This document shows, one piece after another, positions 36,127 to 44,496 of a DNA stretch of 57,074 nucleotides. How positions within the stretch are numbered: the first letter of the stretch is position 1; the number at the start of each line of letters is the position of its first letter. The stretch covers positions 1 to 57,074 of the forward strand of contig CALUTE010000013.1 in NCBI GenBank assembly GCA_944323645.1, read 5' to 3'. The position numbers were made by a program, and so were the translations under genes. The notes under the pieces were generated by a model. That model saw only the letters and a list, made by a program, of their open reading frames with translations. It was not told where the DNA came from and searched no databases. Source of the DNA: an uncultured Helicobacter sp. (GTDB taxonomy: Bacteria > Campylobacterota > Campylobacteria > Campylobacterales > Helicobacteraceae).

Positions 36127-36132
36127 ATTATA
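36127..36132 (-). promoter_or_regulatory. -10 box of glycan island 2
   Basis: TATGCTATAATCG on the minus strand, 34 bases before ATG 36093. It likely drives the whole 36093-32233 series. Confidence 0.6.
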
Positions 36133-36239
36133 GCATAGTTTGCTAGAAATGCTAAAGTACACATTGCAAATTTCGTATCAGCACTTTATTTGAGGGAAGT
36201 AAAGCGTGGCTATTTTATTTTGATTTCACATTCTTGCCT

Positions 36240-36245
36240 TATAAT
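36240..36245 (+). promoter_or_regulatory. -10 box upstream of the MacA-like gene
   Basis: CCTTATAATGTC, 71 bases before the macA start, preceded by AT-rich periodic DNA. Confidence 0.6.
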
Positions 36246-36315
36246 GTCATTTTATGAGCCTTAGTGCTGAAGGTAGGCTTAAAAGGCGAGTTTTGTTGAG
36301 GACAGTGAGGACAGA

Positions 36316-37551
36316 ATGAAATCACAAGAAATTTATGCACGACTCTCTACGAACCCTAAAAAACTTTGGTGGCTCTTGCCACTTAGTTTTGTTACGCTTA
36401 TAGTTATCGCGCTTGGGATTTGGTTTTTTACACACCAATCTCAAAGTTTTGTCTATAAAACAAGCAAGGTAAAAACCCTGACTATTACCCAGAGTGTTTC
36501 GGCTACAGGCACACTCTCGCCCACAGATACGGTCGAGGTAGGGAGCCAAATTTCAGGGCGCATAGAATCGGTGTTTGTTGATATTAATGATGAAGTGAAA
36601 GAGGGGCAAATTATTGCTAAAATTAATCCAGAAAAGCTCAACCAAACACTTGCCAAAAATCGAGCCAATTTGGATTCTGCACGTGCGCAGTATGAGCTAA
36701 GCCGAGCGACTTTGAAAACAAATGAATGGAATTATAAGCGGCTTAAGGAGCTTTTTGAGCGTACAGGAGGTAGGTCTCCTTCTCAGCTTGAGCTTCGTAA
36801 TGCGCAGCTAGAATATGAGAGTGCATTGCGTAATGTTGAGGTTAATAAAGCCAATATCGCTAATATAGAATCTGATGTTCGAAGTGCTGAAATTGATTTA
36901 AAAAATTCAGTAATTTTAAGCCCGATCAATGGCATTGTACTTGAGCGCAGTGTAGATCCCGGACAAACTGTTGCGGCAAACTTCCAAACCCCAACACTTT
37001 TTAAACTTGCTAAGAGCCTTGAGACGATGAGTCTTGTGGTAAATGTTGCAGAATCTGATATCGGCAAGGTTCGCATTGGACAGCAAGTACTTTTTTCTGT
37101 TGATGCCTATCCTGACATTGAGTTTAAAGCGTTTGTTGATAGAGTTAGCTATGCAGCCACAGAAGATGAGACCAATAACATTATAAGCTATGAAACAAAG
37201 ATTCTTGTTGATAATAAATCCCTCCTTTTGCGTCCGGGAATGAGCGTAACTGCAAATATTCTTGTACAAACCGAGAAGGACACTCAAGCGATTCCAGTAA
37301 GCGCACTATACTACGAGCCGCCAAAGTTAAACAACAAGCAAAAAGCCTTTTCTTTCACGCAAGCCCCTCCACGTCCTCCACGATCTGGAATCGTGAATAA
37401 AAAAATGGGCAAAACAATTTATATTTTGCAAGATAACATACCCGTGCCGCTTGAAGTGGAAGTTGGTATAAATGATGGCATAAATGCACAAATTATTAGC
37501 CCCAAACTTAGTGATGATATGCAGATTATCACATCATCACAGGCAAAGTAA
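36316..37551 (+). CDS. macA: MacA-type periplasmic adaptor of an ABC efflux system
   Basis: Membrane-fusion protein of 411 residues. An inner-membrane anchor lies at about 18-38 (LLPLSFVTLIVIALGIWFF). The barrel-sandwich/biotinyl-lipoyl halves are VEVGSQISGRIESVFVDIND and VILSPINGIVLERSVDPGQTV, with a coiled-coil hairpin between them. The beta-barrel domain and a C-terminal membrane-proximal part follow. Together with the next two genes it forms a tripartite exporter with an outer-membrane channel that is not in this window. The substrate (macrolide, peptide or lipid) is not visible. Confidence 0.9.
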   Translation: MKSQEIYARLSTNPKKLWWLLPLSFVTLIVIALGIWFFTHQSQSFVYKTSKVKTLTITQSVSATGTLSPTDTVEVGSQISGRIESVFVDINDEVKEGQIIAKINPEKLNQTLAKNRANLDSARAQYELSRATLKTNEWNYKRLKELFERTGGRSPSQLELRNAQLEYESALRNVEVNKANIANIESDVRSAEIDLKNSVILSPINGIVLERSVDPGQTVAANFQTPTLFKLAKSLETMSLVVNVAESDIGKVRIGQQVLFSVDAYPDIEFKAFVDRVSYAATEDETNNIISYETKILVDNKSLLLRPGMSVTANILVQTEKDTQAIPVSALYYEPPKLNNKQKAFSFTQAPPRPPRSGIVNKKMGKTIYILQDNIPVPLEVEVGINDGINAQIISPKLSDDMQIITSSQAK

Positions 37552-37559
37552 ATTATGCT

Positions 37560-38360
37560 ATGAGTTTTATAGTTTTGCGTGATATTTACAAAACTTATGA
37601 TACAGGTTATCAGGCGTTGCGAGGCGTGAGCTTAGAGATAGAGCAGGGCGATTTTGTCGCGATGATGGGACCTTCTGGATCTGGTAAATCCACTATGGCA
37701 AATATTCTTGGTTGTTTAGATTCTCCAAGTAGTGGTATGTATTTGTTTAATGGTGTAGATGTAACCAAGCTTTCACGTAAGCAAAAAGCATTGCTTCGGC
37801 GCTTTTATATTGGGTTTATTTTTCAGGGATTTAATTTGCTTTCGCGCACTTCAGCACTTGAGAATGTTGAGTTGCCACTTTTGTATCGTGGTGTAGATAA
37901 ACAGATTCGCCATATAAAGGCTATGGAAGCACTTGAGATGGTTGGACTTGATAAATGGGCATTTCATTTGAGTAATGAGTTAAGCGGAGGACAACAGCAA
38001 CGTGTTGCTATAGCGCGTGCTATTGCTTCAGAGCCTATGTTTCTTATCGCTGATGAACCTACTGGAAATTTAGATTCTAAGCGCAGTGTGGAGATTATGC
38101 AATTACTCCAAGCACTCAATAATGATTTGCATATTACGATTCTTATGGTTACGCACGAGAGTGATATGGCAGATTTTGCCAAAAGAGAACTGCACTTTTT
38201 GGATGGACAGATTCAGATCGATAAACCCAAGCAAGAGAATACAAAAGAGGGCATTACAGACGATACAGAATCTACTTTAGATTCTAGCAAAACCACCGCT
38301 CAAGCTATGTTGGCAGATGAGGATTCTACATTGCTGCAAGGTGCAAACGATGTTTATTGA
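37560..38360 (+). CDS. MacB-type ABC exporter ATPase subunit
   Basis: LolD/MacB-family nucleotide-binding domain: GPSGSGKSTMANILGCLD (Walker A), FIFQGFNLLSRTSALENV (Q-loop), LSGGQQQRVAIARAI (signature), LIADEPTGNLD (Walker B). The 266 residues include a 45-residue acidic tail. In Gram-negative MacB the ATPase and permease are fused in one chain; here they are separate genes overlapping by 11 bases. Confidence 0.92.
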   Translation: MSFIVLRDIYKTYDTGYQALRGVSLEIEQGDFVAMMGPSGSGKSTMANILGCLDSPSSGMYLFNGVDVTKLSRKQKALLRRFYIGFIFQGFNLLSRTSALENVELPLLYRGVDKQIRHIKAMEALEMVGLDKWAFHLSNELSGGQQQRVAIARAIASEPMFLIADEPTGNLDSKRSVEIMQLLQALNNDLHITILMVTHESDMADFAKRELHFLDGQIQIDKPKQENTKEGITDDTESTLDSSKTTAQAMLADEDSTLLQGANDVY

Positions 38361-39564
38361 TACTTTTATCCTTGCATTCAGGCAGATTCGACGCAATCTT
38401 TTGCGCGCATTTTTGACGATGCTTGGGGTGATTATTGGCGTGCTTAGCGTGATTGTTATGATTGCTATAGGAAATGGTGTTAAAGAAAATATCCAAAACC
38501 AAATCAAAAGTCTTGGTAGCAATATTATTATGGTGCATACTGCGCGTGGGTTTGGCAGTGGGGGAACAATGCTAAAGCGTAATTTTAGCCAAAACGAAGT
38601 GGCAATCCTAAAGCGCAATCTAGGTATAGTGCGTGCGGTTGCTCCAGTAGCTTCCAATGAAGCACTTGTACGCTATGGTGGTAAAAATGCCCAAGTGCAA
38701 ATAAATGGTGTTGATAAAGATTATCTCATTGCGACAATGTGGAAAATCAGCGTTGGTAGGGAGATTAACGAGCGCGAGTATGAAGCGGGAGTGCGGGTGT
38801 GTCTTATTGGTACGAGTGTGGTAAGCGAGCTGTTTGATAAGCAGAATCCTCTTGGTGCTCAAATACGCATAAAAGATAGTATTTGTGAGGTAGTTGGGGT
38901 TTTAGAATCTAAAGGGCAGGGCGGTATGGGCAATGACCAAGACAATGTTATTTTAATACCACTTAAGACCTATTCGAAGTTTGTATTTGGGGCTACAAGT
39001 ACATTTTTTATTTCTCGCATTATGGTATCACTTGAAGATGGGGTTGATAGCACAATGGGTGCGGCAAGATTGCGTGAAATAATGCTACAAATTCGCCCAC
39101 CACAAGAAGGACAGCGCGAGCGGTTTGAGATATGGGATACCAAAGAAATGGCGCGCACAATGGAAGAAACCACAAAGACTATGACGCTTTTTCTTGGGTC
39201 AATTGCTGGTGTTAGCTTAGTTGTTGGGGGGATTGGAATTATGAATATTATGCTTGTTTCTGTGACAGAACGTACGCGAGAAATCGGCACAAGGCTTGCG
39301 ATAGGAGCACTAGAAAGCGAGGTGCTTATGCAGTTTTTGGTAGAATCTGTGGTGATAAGTATGCTTGGTGGTTTGATAGGGATTTTCTTAGGATTTTTTG
39401 CTGCACTTTTTGCAAGCTTTAAGATGGGGATTCCTTTTGTGTTTGATTGGTGGGTAGCACTTGGAGCATTTGGAGTATCAGCACTAATAGGGATTGTGTT
39501 TGGTTATTTGCCTGCCAAAAAAGCCTCTATGCAAGATCCCATCAAAGCACTGCGTTATGAATAG
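38350..39564 (+). CDS. MacB-type ABC exporter permease subunit
   Basis: The 404-residue FtsX/MacB permease starts at ATG 38350 (MFIDTFILAFRQIRRNLLRAFLTM). A first helix with GVLSVIVMIAIGNGV leads into a large periplasmic MacB_PCD domain. Three C-terminal helices follow, with the coupling motif VSVTERTREIGTRLAIGA. The C-terminus ends PIKALRYE, typical of the family. Start overlap implies coupled translation with the ATPase. Confidence 0.92.
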   Translation: MFIDTFILAFRQIRRNLLRAFLTMLGVIIGVLSVIVMIAIGNGVKENIQNQIKSLGSNIIMVHTARGFGSGGTMLKRNFSQNEVAILKRNLGIVRAVAPVASNEALVRYGGKNAQVQINGVDKDYLIATMWKISVGREINEREYEAGVRVCLIGTSVVSELFDKQNPLGAQIRIKDSICEVVGVLESKGQGGMGNDQDNVILIPLKTYSKFVFGATSTFFISRIMVSLEDGVDSTMGAARLREIMLQIRPPQEGQRERFEIWDTKEMARTMEETTKTMTLFLGSIAGVSLVVGGIGIMNIMLVSVTERTREIGTRLAIGALESEVLMQFLVESVVISMLGGLIGIFLGFFAALFASFKMGIPFVFDWWVALGAFGVSALIGIVFGYLPAKKASMQDPIKALRYE

Positions 39565-39668
39565 ATAACAACCAAAAGAACAACAACTAACCACATAGTG
39601 TTTGATATGGATACATTCTTTAATCCTAGCAGATTAGGTTTTATTATGTACTGCTAGAAATTTTGAAT

Positions 39669-40382
39669 TTACGATTGTATTCCATACACTATAGGAATTT
39701 TTAGCCGCACTTTTTTTGCAGGAATTGGGAAATTTTTGTGTGCTTCCTTGATTGTTTTTAGGGCTTGTTGGTTGAGAATATCACCAGTATCAGAGTGAAA
39801 GACTTTGATATGTTCAATGCTACCATCAATATTTAAAATAAACTCCACCGTTACCGTTCCTTGCAATTCTCGAATCTGGGCTAGGCGGGGATAATGATGT
39901 TTTTTGCTAATTGCTTCTTGAACTTTACGGTAGAATTCATCGCTTATGCCTTCATTATAAGCAAGTGCTTCTTGTGTTGAGCCTTGCGAGTCTTGATTGG
40001 AGGCAGTGTCATTAATTTCTTCACTTGTTTGGGTGGTGGGTTTTGTCTCTTGGCTTGTCTTTTGTTCTGTTGTTTCTTCTGTTTCGTCTGTGAGTATTTC
40101 TTGGGTGGGGATAGGATTTTTGGTTTTATGCTTTTTCTTATGGGCTTTTTTATGCTTGTGTTGTGGCTTTGTGGGTGTAGAATACGCCTTTTGATTAGCA
40201 TTAGTATTGATACTTGCTAGGTTCATCGTAAAACTAGAAAATCCTGTTTGTGCTATTTTTTCTTGCTTATCAAACACTCCAAAAAACCAGCCAATTGCGC
40301 CCAAATGTATCACAAGAGAACATAGGAAACCTAAAAATACGGGTGTTTCAACTTGTTTGCGCAGCGATTGAAAAATTCTCAT
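39669..40382 (-). CDS. tonB: energy transducer TonB
   Basis: TonB of 237 residues: an N-terminal anchor helix (FLGFLCSLVIHLGAIGWFFG), a Lys/His-rich then Glu/Thr-rich periplasmic spacer (KPQHKHKKAHKKKHKTKNP), and the C-terminal TonB domain YPRLAQIRELQGTVTVEFIL to the end. It powers outer-membrane uptake of iron complexes and similar ligands using ExbBD. It overlaps exbD by 35 bases. The spacer is not the usual Pro-rich EPKP type. Confidence 0.95.
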   Translation of the reverse strand: MRIFQSLRKQVETPVFLGFLCSLVIHLGAIGWFFGVFDKQEKIAQTGFSSFTMNLASINTNANQKAYSTPTKPQHKHKKAHKKKHKTKNPIPTQEILTDETEETTEQKTSQETKPTTQTSEEINDTASNQDSQGSTQEALAYNEGISDEFYRKVQEAISKKHHYPRLAQIRELQGTVTVEFILNIDGSIEHIKVFHSDTGDILNQQALKTIKEAHKNFPIPAKKVRLKIPIVYGIQS

Positions 40383-40728
40383 GACCCTTTTCCTTCAGAA
40401 TACTAATGATTTTTACAAAATTTTCAAACCTCGCATCTTTGTCGCTTTTGAGTTCAATCATTGTTTCGCTGTCGGTTTTGTTGATAATTTGGCGTAATGT
40501 CTCAAAATCTTGCTCTATATCATCAACATATATTTTATTATCCGCACTAATAAGAATACTTAGTTTTTTATCATCAACTTTTTTTTCTACATTGTCTGCT
40601 TGCGGAAGAGTTATGGGAATCTTGCCTTGTGCGATAAAGGTCGAGACACTAAGCACAATTGCAAGTAAAACAAGCATTACATCAATGAGGGGAATGATGT
40701 TTAAGCCTTCTGCGCGTCTGATTTTCAT
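40348..40728 (-). CDS. exbD: biopolymer transport protein ExbD
   Basis: The 126-residue protein has a single membrane helix with the proton-path Asp in NIIPLIDVMLVLLAIVL, and a periplasmic domain containing DNKIYVDDIEQDFETLRQII. The start overlaps the exbB stop by one base (ATG/TGA-type junction). Confidence 0.95.
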   Translation of the reverse strand: MKIRRAEGLNIIPLIDVMLVLLAIVLSVSTFIAQGKIPITLPQADNVEKKVDDKKLSILISADNKIYVDDIEQDFETLRQIINKTDSETMIELKSDKDARFENFVKIISILKEKGHENFSIAAQTS

Positions 40729-41153
40729 TATGGCACCTTGCGCGTTTTGTAGCGGATGGTCAGTACTTCTGCACGGCGCAAAAGCATATTATAAGCCATA
40801 AGTGTGGGAATAGCCACACATAATCCAAGTGCCGTGGCTTTGAGTGCAAGAGAGAGACCTACCATAATTGTTTTAGCATCCATACCGCCACTCATACCCA
40901 TATCATAAAACGTAATCATAATGCCACACACTGTGCCAAGTAACCCTACATAAGGTGCATTTGAATAGATAATATAAAGTGCTGTGAGATTTTTGGTTAG
41001 AGATTCTTCAAGTGCATCAAGTGTTGGAAAGACATTGATATCTATGCGTATATAATAAATAGTGCGCTCGATACTAAACCACACTGCCAAAAAACTCATT
41101 AAACCAAGTACAAAAAAAACGATAAAATCAATATGTTCTCGTAGAAAATCCAT
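40728..41153 (-). CDS. exbB: biopolymer transport protein ExbB
   Basis: The 141-residue short-form ExbB has three membrane helices; [19 protein letters not shown] and [27 protein letters not shown] form the conserved pore helices. It is first in exbB-exbD-tonB, an order shared with H. pylori. A candidate Fur box lies about 90 bases upstream. Confidence 0.95.
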   Translation of the reverse strand: MDFLREHIDFIVFFVLGLMSFLAVWFSIERTIYYIRIDINVFPTLDALEESLTKNLTALYIIYSNAPYVGLLGTVCGIMITFYDMGMSGGMDAKTIMVGLSLALKATALGLCVAIPTLMAYNMLLRRAEVLTIRYKTRKVP

Positions 41154-41243
41154 ATCTAATCCTATTATTTTAGAAGGATCTTGCTTGATGTATGCAAGTT
41201 AAAATTTCAAAGTACAATAGCTAGCTTGTTTATTCCAAACTTT

Positions 41244-41262
41244 AAGAATAATTTTTATTCTT
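41244..41262. promoter_or_regulatory. candidate Fur box between exbB and nhaA
   Basis: AAGAATAA-TTT-TTATTCTT, a perfect 8-bp inverted repeat. Its inner 15 bases match the H. pylori-type Fur consensus TAATAATnATTATTA at about 12 of 14 informative positions. Its position fits iron repression of exbB-exbD-tonB. Confidence 0.5.
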
Positions 41263-41340
41263 TTAGCTGAATGTGAAGTGAATGTTAATACTTCTTTTAT
41301 AAAAAAAAAATAAAAACCCAAAAATTAAGTTTATTTATTG

Positions 41341-41346
41341 TATAAT
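41341..41346 (+). promoter_or_regulatory. -10 box of nhaA
   Basis: TATAAT within ATTGTATAATTAAG, 74 bases before nhaA. A 10-A run and periodic A/T tracts at 41300-41335 precede it, as in Helicobacter sigma-70 promoters. Confidence 0.7.
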
Positions 41347-41419
41347 TAAGCGTTTCAAACTTCGTTGCTATAAGGCTTTCGCGTTTAATAAACACCATTT
41401 TTGCTTCTTAAGGAAATTT

Positions 41420-42949
41420 ATGCATAAAGATCAAATGCACAATACTTATATTAAAGACAGACTAAAAAGCAGGTTTAATGCATTTATTAACCACGAGTCA
41501 TTTAGTGGTGTTTTGCTATTTTTTTGCGTTGTTTTTGCTATGCTTGTGGGCAATTCCAATTTTTCAGACCTTTATTTTGCGTTTCGAGAACTTGAAATTG
41601 GTTTCTTTTTTGGAGATCATCATTATGGAATGAGTGTGCTGCATTTTATGAATGATGTGGCAATGAGTCTTTTTTTCTTTGGGCTTGGATTAGAGATGAA
41701 GCGTGAAATTATCTATGGAGAACTCACTGGGTTTAAAAAGCTTATTTTTCCTATGCTTGGTGCTGTGGGCGGCATTATTGTTCCCATTGGAATCTATTTG
41801 TTTTTTAATCATGGTACACCTTCTGCAGTTGGTTTTGGTGTGGCTATGAGTACAGATACAGCTTTTGCGCTTGGTGCTATTCTCTTTCTTGGCAAGCGAG
41901 TGCCCCCAAGTCTTAAAATTTTTCTTGTTACACTCGCAGTAGTTGATGATTTGGGTGCGATTTTGGTGATTGTATTTTTTTATACAACTAGTCTTAATAT
42001 AGGCTGGTTGCTGGTTGCACTTGCTATTATTGCTGCACTTATTTATACAAACCATAAGGATACGCATAGTGTTTGGGTTTATTTGTTGTTGGGCGTGTTT
42101 TTATGGGTAGCTATTTTTAATAGCGGTATCCATGCCACAATTGCTGCTGTGATTTTGGCGTTTTGTATTCCTGGACGTTCTAATGTGTCAGATAGTTGTT
42201 TGCTTAGCCTAAAAAATGAGTTGCAAAATATTCGTATGCGCATACAAAGTGGTAATGATTTTTTTGAAACAAACATTCAGCACGCACGCTTTAGTATCAA
42301 AAATATTTTAGCGAGCTTAAAGCGGTTTTTTCAAGATGATTCTAGTGATGTTAGCAAAAGGATTAATATACAAGAGCAAAGCCAGCGTGTTCAAATCCTA
42401 GAATCTGTATCGCATTATTCGCGTCAAGCCCAGAATCCACTCTTGCGCCTAGAGACTTTGCTACACCCGATTTGCTCCTATTTCATTGTGCCATTTTTTG
42501 CATTTATTAATGCCGGGGTGCGTATAGATTCTGGGGTTGATTTTGATATTGATAAGATTTTTATTGGTACAGTTTTAGGGCTTGTAATTGGCAAGCCTAT
42601 TGGTATCTTTTTGTTTGCTTATCTCGGTATTAAACTAAAAATTGCTACTAAACCAAACAATCTTTCTTATGGACATATTTTTGCTACAGGTTGTTTGGCT
42701 GGGATAGGTTTTACGATGTCAATATTTGTCGCTAATCTTGCATATAGTAATCCTGATGCGATTGTGCTTTCCAAGATTGCAATCTTATATGCTTCATCGC
42801 TCGCGCTTATTTTGGGAATCTGCTTTTTATGGCTTACCACAAAGCCGCTTGATACAGCCTCTAGCAAGCCGCCAAAACAAGTTACTCATCAAATATATTC
42901 AGAGGATGTGGCTTTCAGTAAATCTGTGCAAGAATCAAGTGCAACATAA
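41420..42949 (+). CDS. nhaA: Na+/H+ antiporter NhaA with enlarged cytoplasmic loop
   Basis: Sodium-proton antiporter for pH and sodium homeostasis. SVLHFMNDVAMSLFFFGLGLEMKRE, AMSTDTAFALGAILFLGKRVP and VVDDLGAILVIVFFY carry the paired Asp of the ion site. The C-terminal helices include GCLAGIGFTMSIFVANLAY. Length 509 exceeds E. coli NhaA (388) mainly because of a polar loop of about 90 residues near 255-350; H. pylori NhaA also has an expanded loop here. Confidence 0.95.
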   Translation: MHKDQMHNTYIKDRLKSRFNAFINHESFSGVLLFFCVVFAMLVGNSNFSDLYFAFRELEIGFFFGDHHYGMSVLHFMNDVAMSLFFFGLGLEMKREIIYGELTGFKKLIFPMLGAVGGIIVPIGIYLFFNHGTPSAVGFGVAMSTDTAFALGAILFLGKRVPPSLKIFLVTLAVVDDLGAILVIVFFYTTSLNIGWLLVALAIIAALIYTNHKDTHSVWVYLLLGVFLWVAIFNSGIHATIAAVILAFCIPGRSNVSDSCLLSLKNELQNIRMRIQSGNDFFETNIQHARFSIKNILASLKRFFQDDSSDVSKRINIQEQSQRVQILESVSHYSRQAQNPLLRLETLLHPICSYFIVPFFAFINAGVRIDSGVDFDIDKIFIGTVLGLVIGKPIGIFLFAYLGIKLKIATKPNNLSYGHIFATGCLAGIGFTMSIFVANLAYSNPDAIVLSKIAILYASSLALILGICFLWLTTKPLDTASSKPPKQVTHQIYSEDVAFSKSVQESSAT

Positions 42950-43121
42950 TTATATTTAAGCTATTTATAAGAATTTGGCTATTTTTTAAGATTTTATTTG
43001 GATTTTGGGTTTATTTTGTATGAAATGTATTTACTTTGTTTTCATCATTACATATCGCTTTAATGGGATTTACAGAGGTATTTTATTAACCTTATCCTAA
43101 AATTCTAGGATTTTTAGACGA

Positions 43122-43127
43122 TATACT
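43122..43127 (+). promoter_or_regulatory. -10 box of the outer-membrane protein gene
   Basis: GACGATATACTTC (TATACT), 43 bases before the OMP start. A small CCTA-AAATTC-TAGG inverted repeat lies just upstream. Confidence 0.5.
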
Positions 43128-43169
43128 TCTTGTGAGCGAGACTCAAATTTTACACAAAAAGGACGCGAG

Positions 43170-44345
43170 ATGAAAAAAAATCTTTTAGTAAGTGCTGTTC
43201 TTGCCTCGGTGATTGCAACGGGTGCAAGCGCGGATGTAGAACTTTTTGGACACTTAGGGGCTGTTTATAATCAAGGTTTTGGTGATTTTAAGGCACCAGA
43301 TGGTGGTTCTGTCAATTATGGTGGTTTGACTGGGCATTTGGGTGTAGATATTGGCAATAGTAATGTAGGTTTTGGTGTTGGTGCTTGGGGTGGAAGCCAA
43401 CTTTGGTCTGGCGGTATTACAGACTATGCAAAAAATACTTTGTATGGTGATGACTATATCGATCTTTCAGATTTGTATTTCCGTTATAATGGTGCGTTTG
43501 ATTTCTATGTAGGACGCTTTAATGGCAACTTTTTGCGCTCTGATTGGATCGATAACTACATTCAGGGCGCTGGCTTTAGCTACAAGTTTGGATCAAGATC
43601 TAACGTTTGGGTAACCTGGGCGAATGATTACACAACATTTGGAGTATTGCCAGGTCGTATTGCTAGCGAGCTCACAGCATATCATCGCTTTCCTTCGAGT
43701 TTTAATAACTTTGATGTAGGTAGCAGAGATATCATTGCTGGTGGTGCAAATCTAGATTTTGGTATGTTCCAAGTCGATCCATTTGTGCATTATTATCTTG
43801 GCGCACCTTTTGCTAGGGATAATATGTTGCAAGCAGGTCTTAGAGCTGCACTAGTGTTAGGCGATGAAAGCTCAGTTAAATCAACAACATCTGCACGTTT
43901 TATGTGGCAAAATACACACGTAAACACATTTTTACTTTGGTTAGATGAAGAGCTACGATTTGCAAACTACTTTAAGTTTGGTGGTGGTTGGTATATGGTT
44001 GGCAATGATTCTGGAATCTACACTATCACTGATCATACTCGATTCTATGGACGCTACACTATGCCTTCTATCAGTGGTTCAGCAGGACATTTTGGTGCAG
44101 CTGGAACAAATAGCTGGTATGTGTTTGGTGGTGTAGAACACAATCGTGTTAAGTTCGATGTTCTCTATGCTGGAGGCGATTATAGTGAGTTTTCTGCAGT
44201 AGCTTCTGTGCGTGTGTTTGACTATCAGTTAGGTTTTATGCGAGAGGGCTTAGGACTTGATATTGGTGCTGGTTATGTGGCTAATGGCTTTAGCAATAGT
44301 ATTCAGCTACACAATGCAATCGTCTTTGCAAAACTTGTATTCTAA
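43170..44345 (+). CDS. outer-membrane beta-barrel protein (Helicobacter Hof/porin type)
   Basis: A signal peptide (KKNLLVSAVLASVIATGASA) is followed by about 370 residues rich in alternating aromatic strands and Gly, ending in a C-terminal Phe (FAKLVF), the BAM recognition signature. No Cys is present in the mature part. It resembles Helicobacter outer-membrane family (Hof) proteins more than Campylobacter MOMP. A strong AAAGGACG ribosome site and strand-rich composition suggest high expression. A terminator hairpin follows. Confidence 0.88.
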   Translation: MKKNLLVSAVLASVIATGASADVELFGHLGAVYNQGFGDFKAPDGGSVNYGGLTGHLGVDIGNSNVGFGVGAWGGSQLWSGGITDYAKNTLYGDDYIDLSDLYFRYNGAFDFYVGRFNGNFLRSDWIDNYIQGAGFSYKFGSRSNVWVTWANDYTTFGVLPGRIASELTAYHRFPSSFNNFDVGSRDIIAGGANLDFGMFQVDPFVHYYLGAPFARDNMLQAGLRAALVLGDESSVKSTTSARFMWQNTHVNTFLLWLDEELRFANYFKFGGGWYMVGNDSGIYTITDHTRFYGRYTMPSISGSAGHFGAAGTNSWYVFGGVEHNRVKFDVLYAGGDYSEFSAVASVRVFDYQLGFMREGLGLDIGAGYVANGFSNSIQLHNAIVFAKLVF

Positions 44346-44350
44346 GATGT

Positions 44351-44382
44351 ATGCTCTTTGTGCCACTAGGTACAAAGAGCAT
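44351..44382 (+). terminator. terminator-like hairpin after the OMP gene
   Basis: ATGCTCTTTGT and ACAAAGAGCAT form a perfect 11-bp stem with a 10-base loop, starting 6 bases past the stop. The following bases TTGTTATC are only moderately T-rich. Confidence 0.7.
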
Positions 44383-44460
44383 TGTTATCACTACTTTAAT
44401 TCCCTTTCATCTTTCTTTGTACATTCTCCAGCATAGAATCCATTAGCAACAAAAAGAGTG

Positions 44461-44466
44461 TATAAT
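44461..44466 (+). promoter_or_regulatory. -10 box of the phase-variable GT2
   Basis: GTGTATAATACTC, 31 bases before ATG 44497, which follows AGAAGGAATTCT. Confidence 0.65.
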
Positions 44467-44496
44467 ACTCGGGTATTTACAAACAGAAGGAATTCT

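Noticed and set aside
41300-41312. Poly-A run before nhaA as a phase-variable promoter
   Set aside because: A-runs of this length are common in AT-rich promoters here; nothing in the sequence shows variation.
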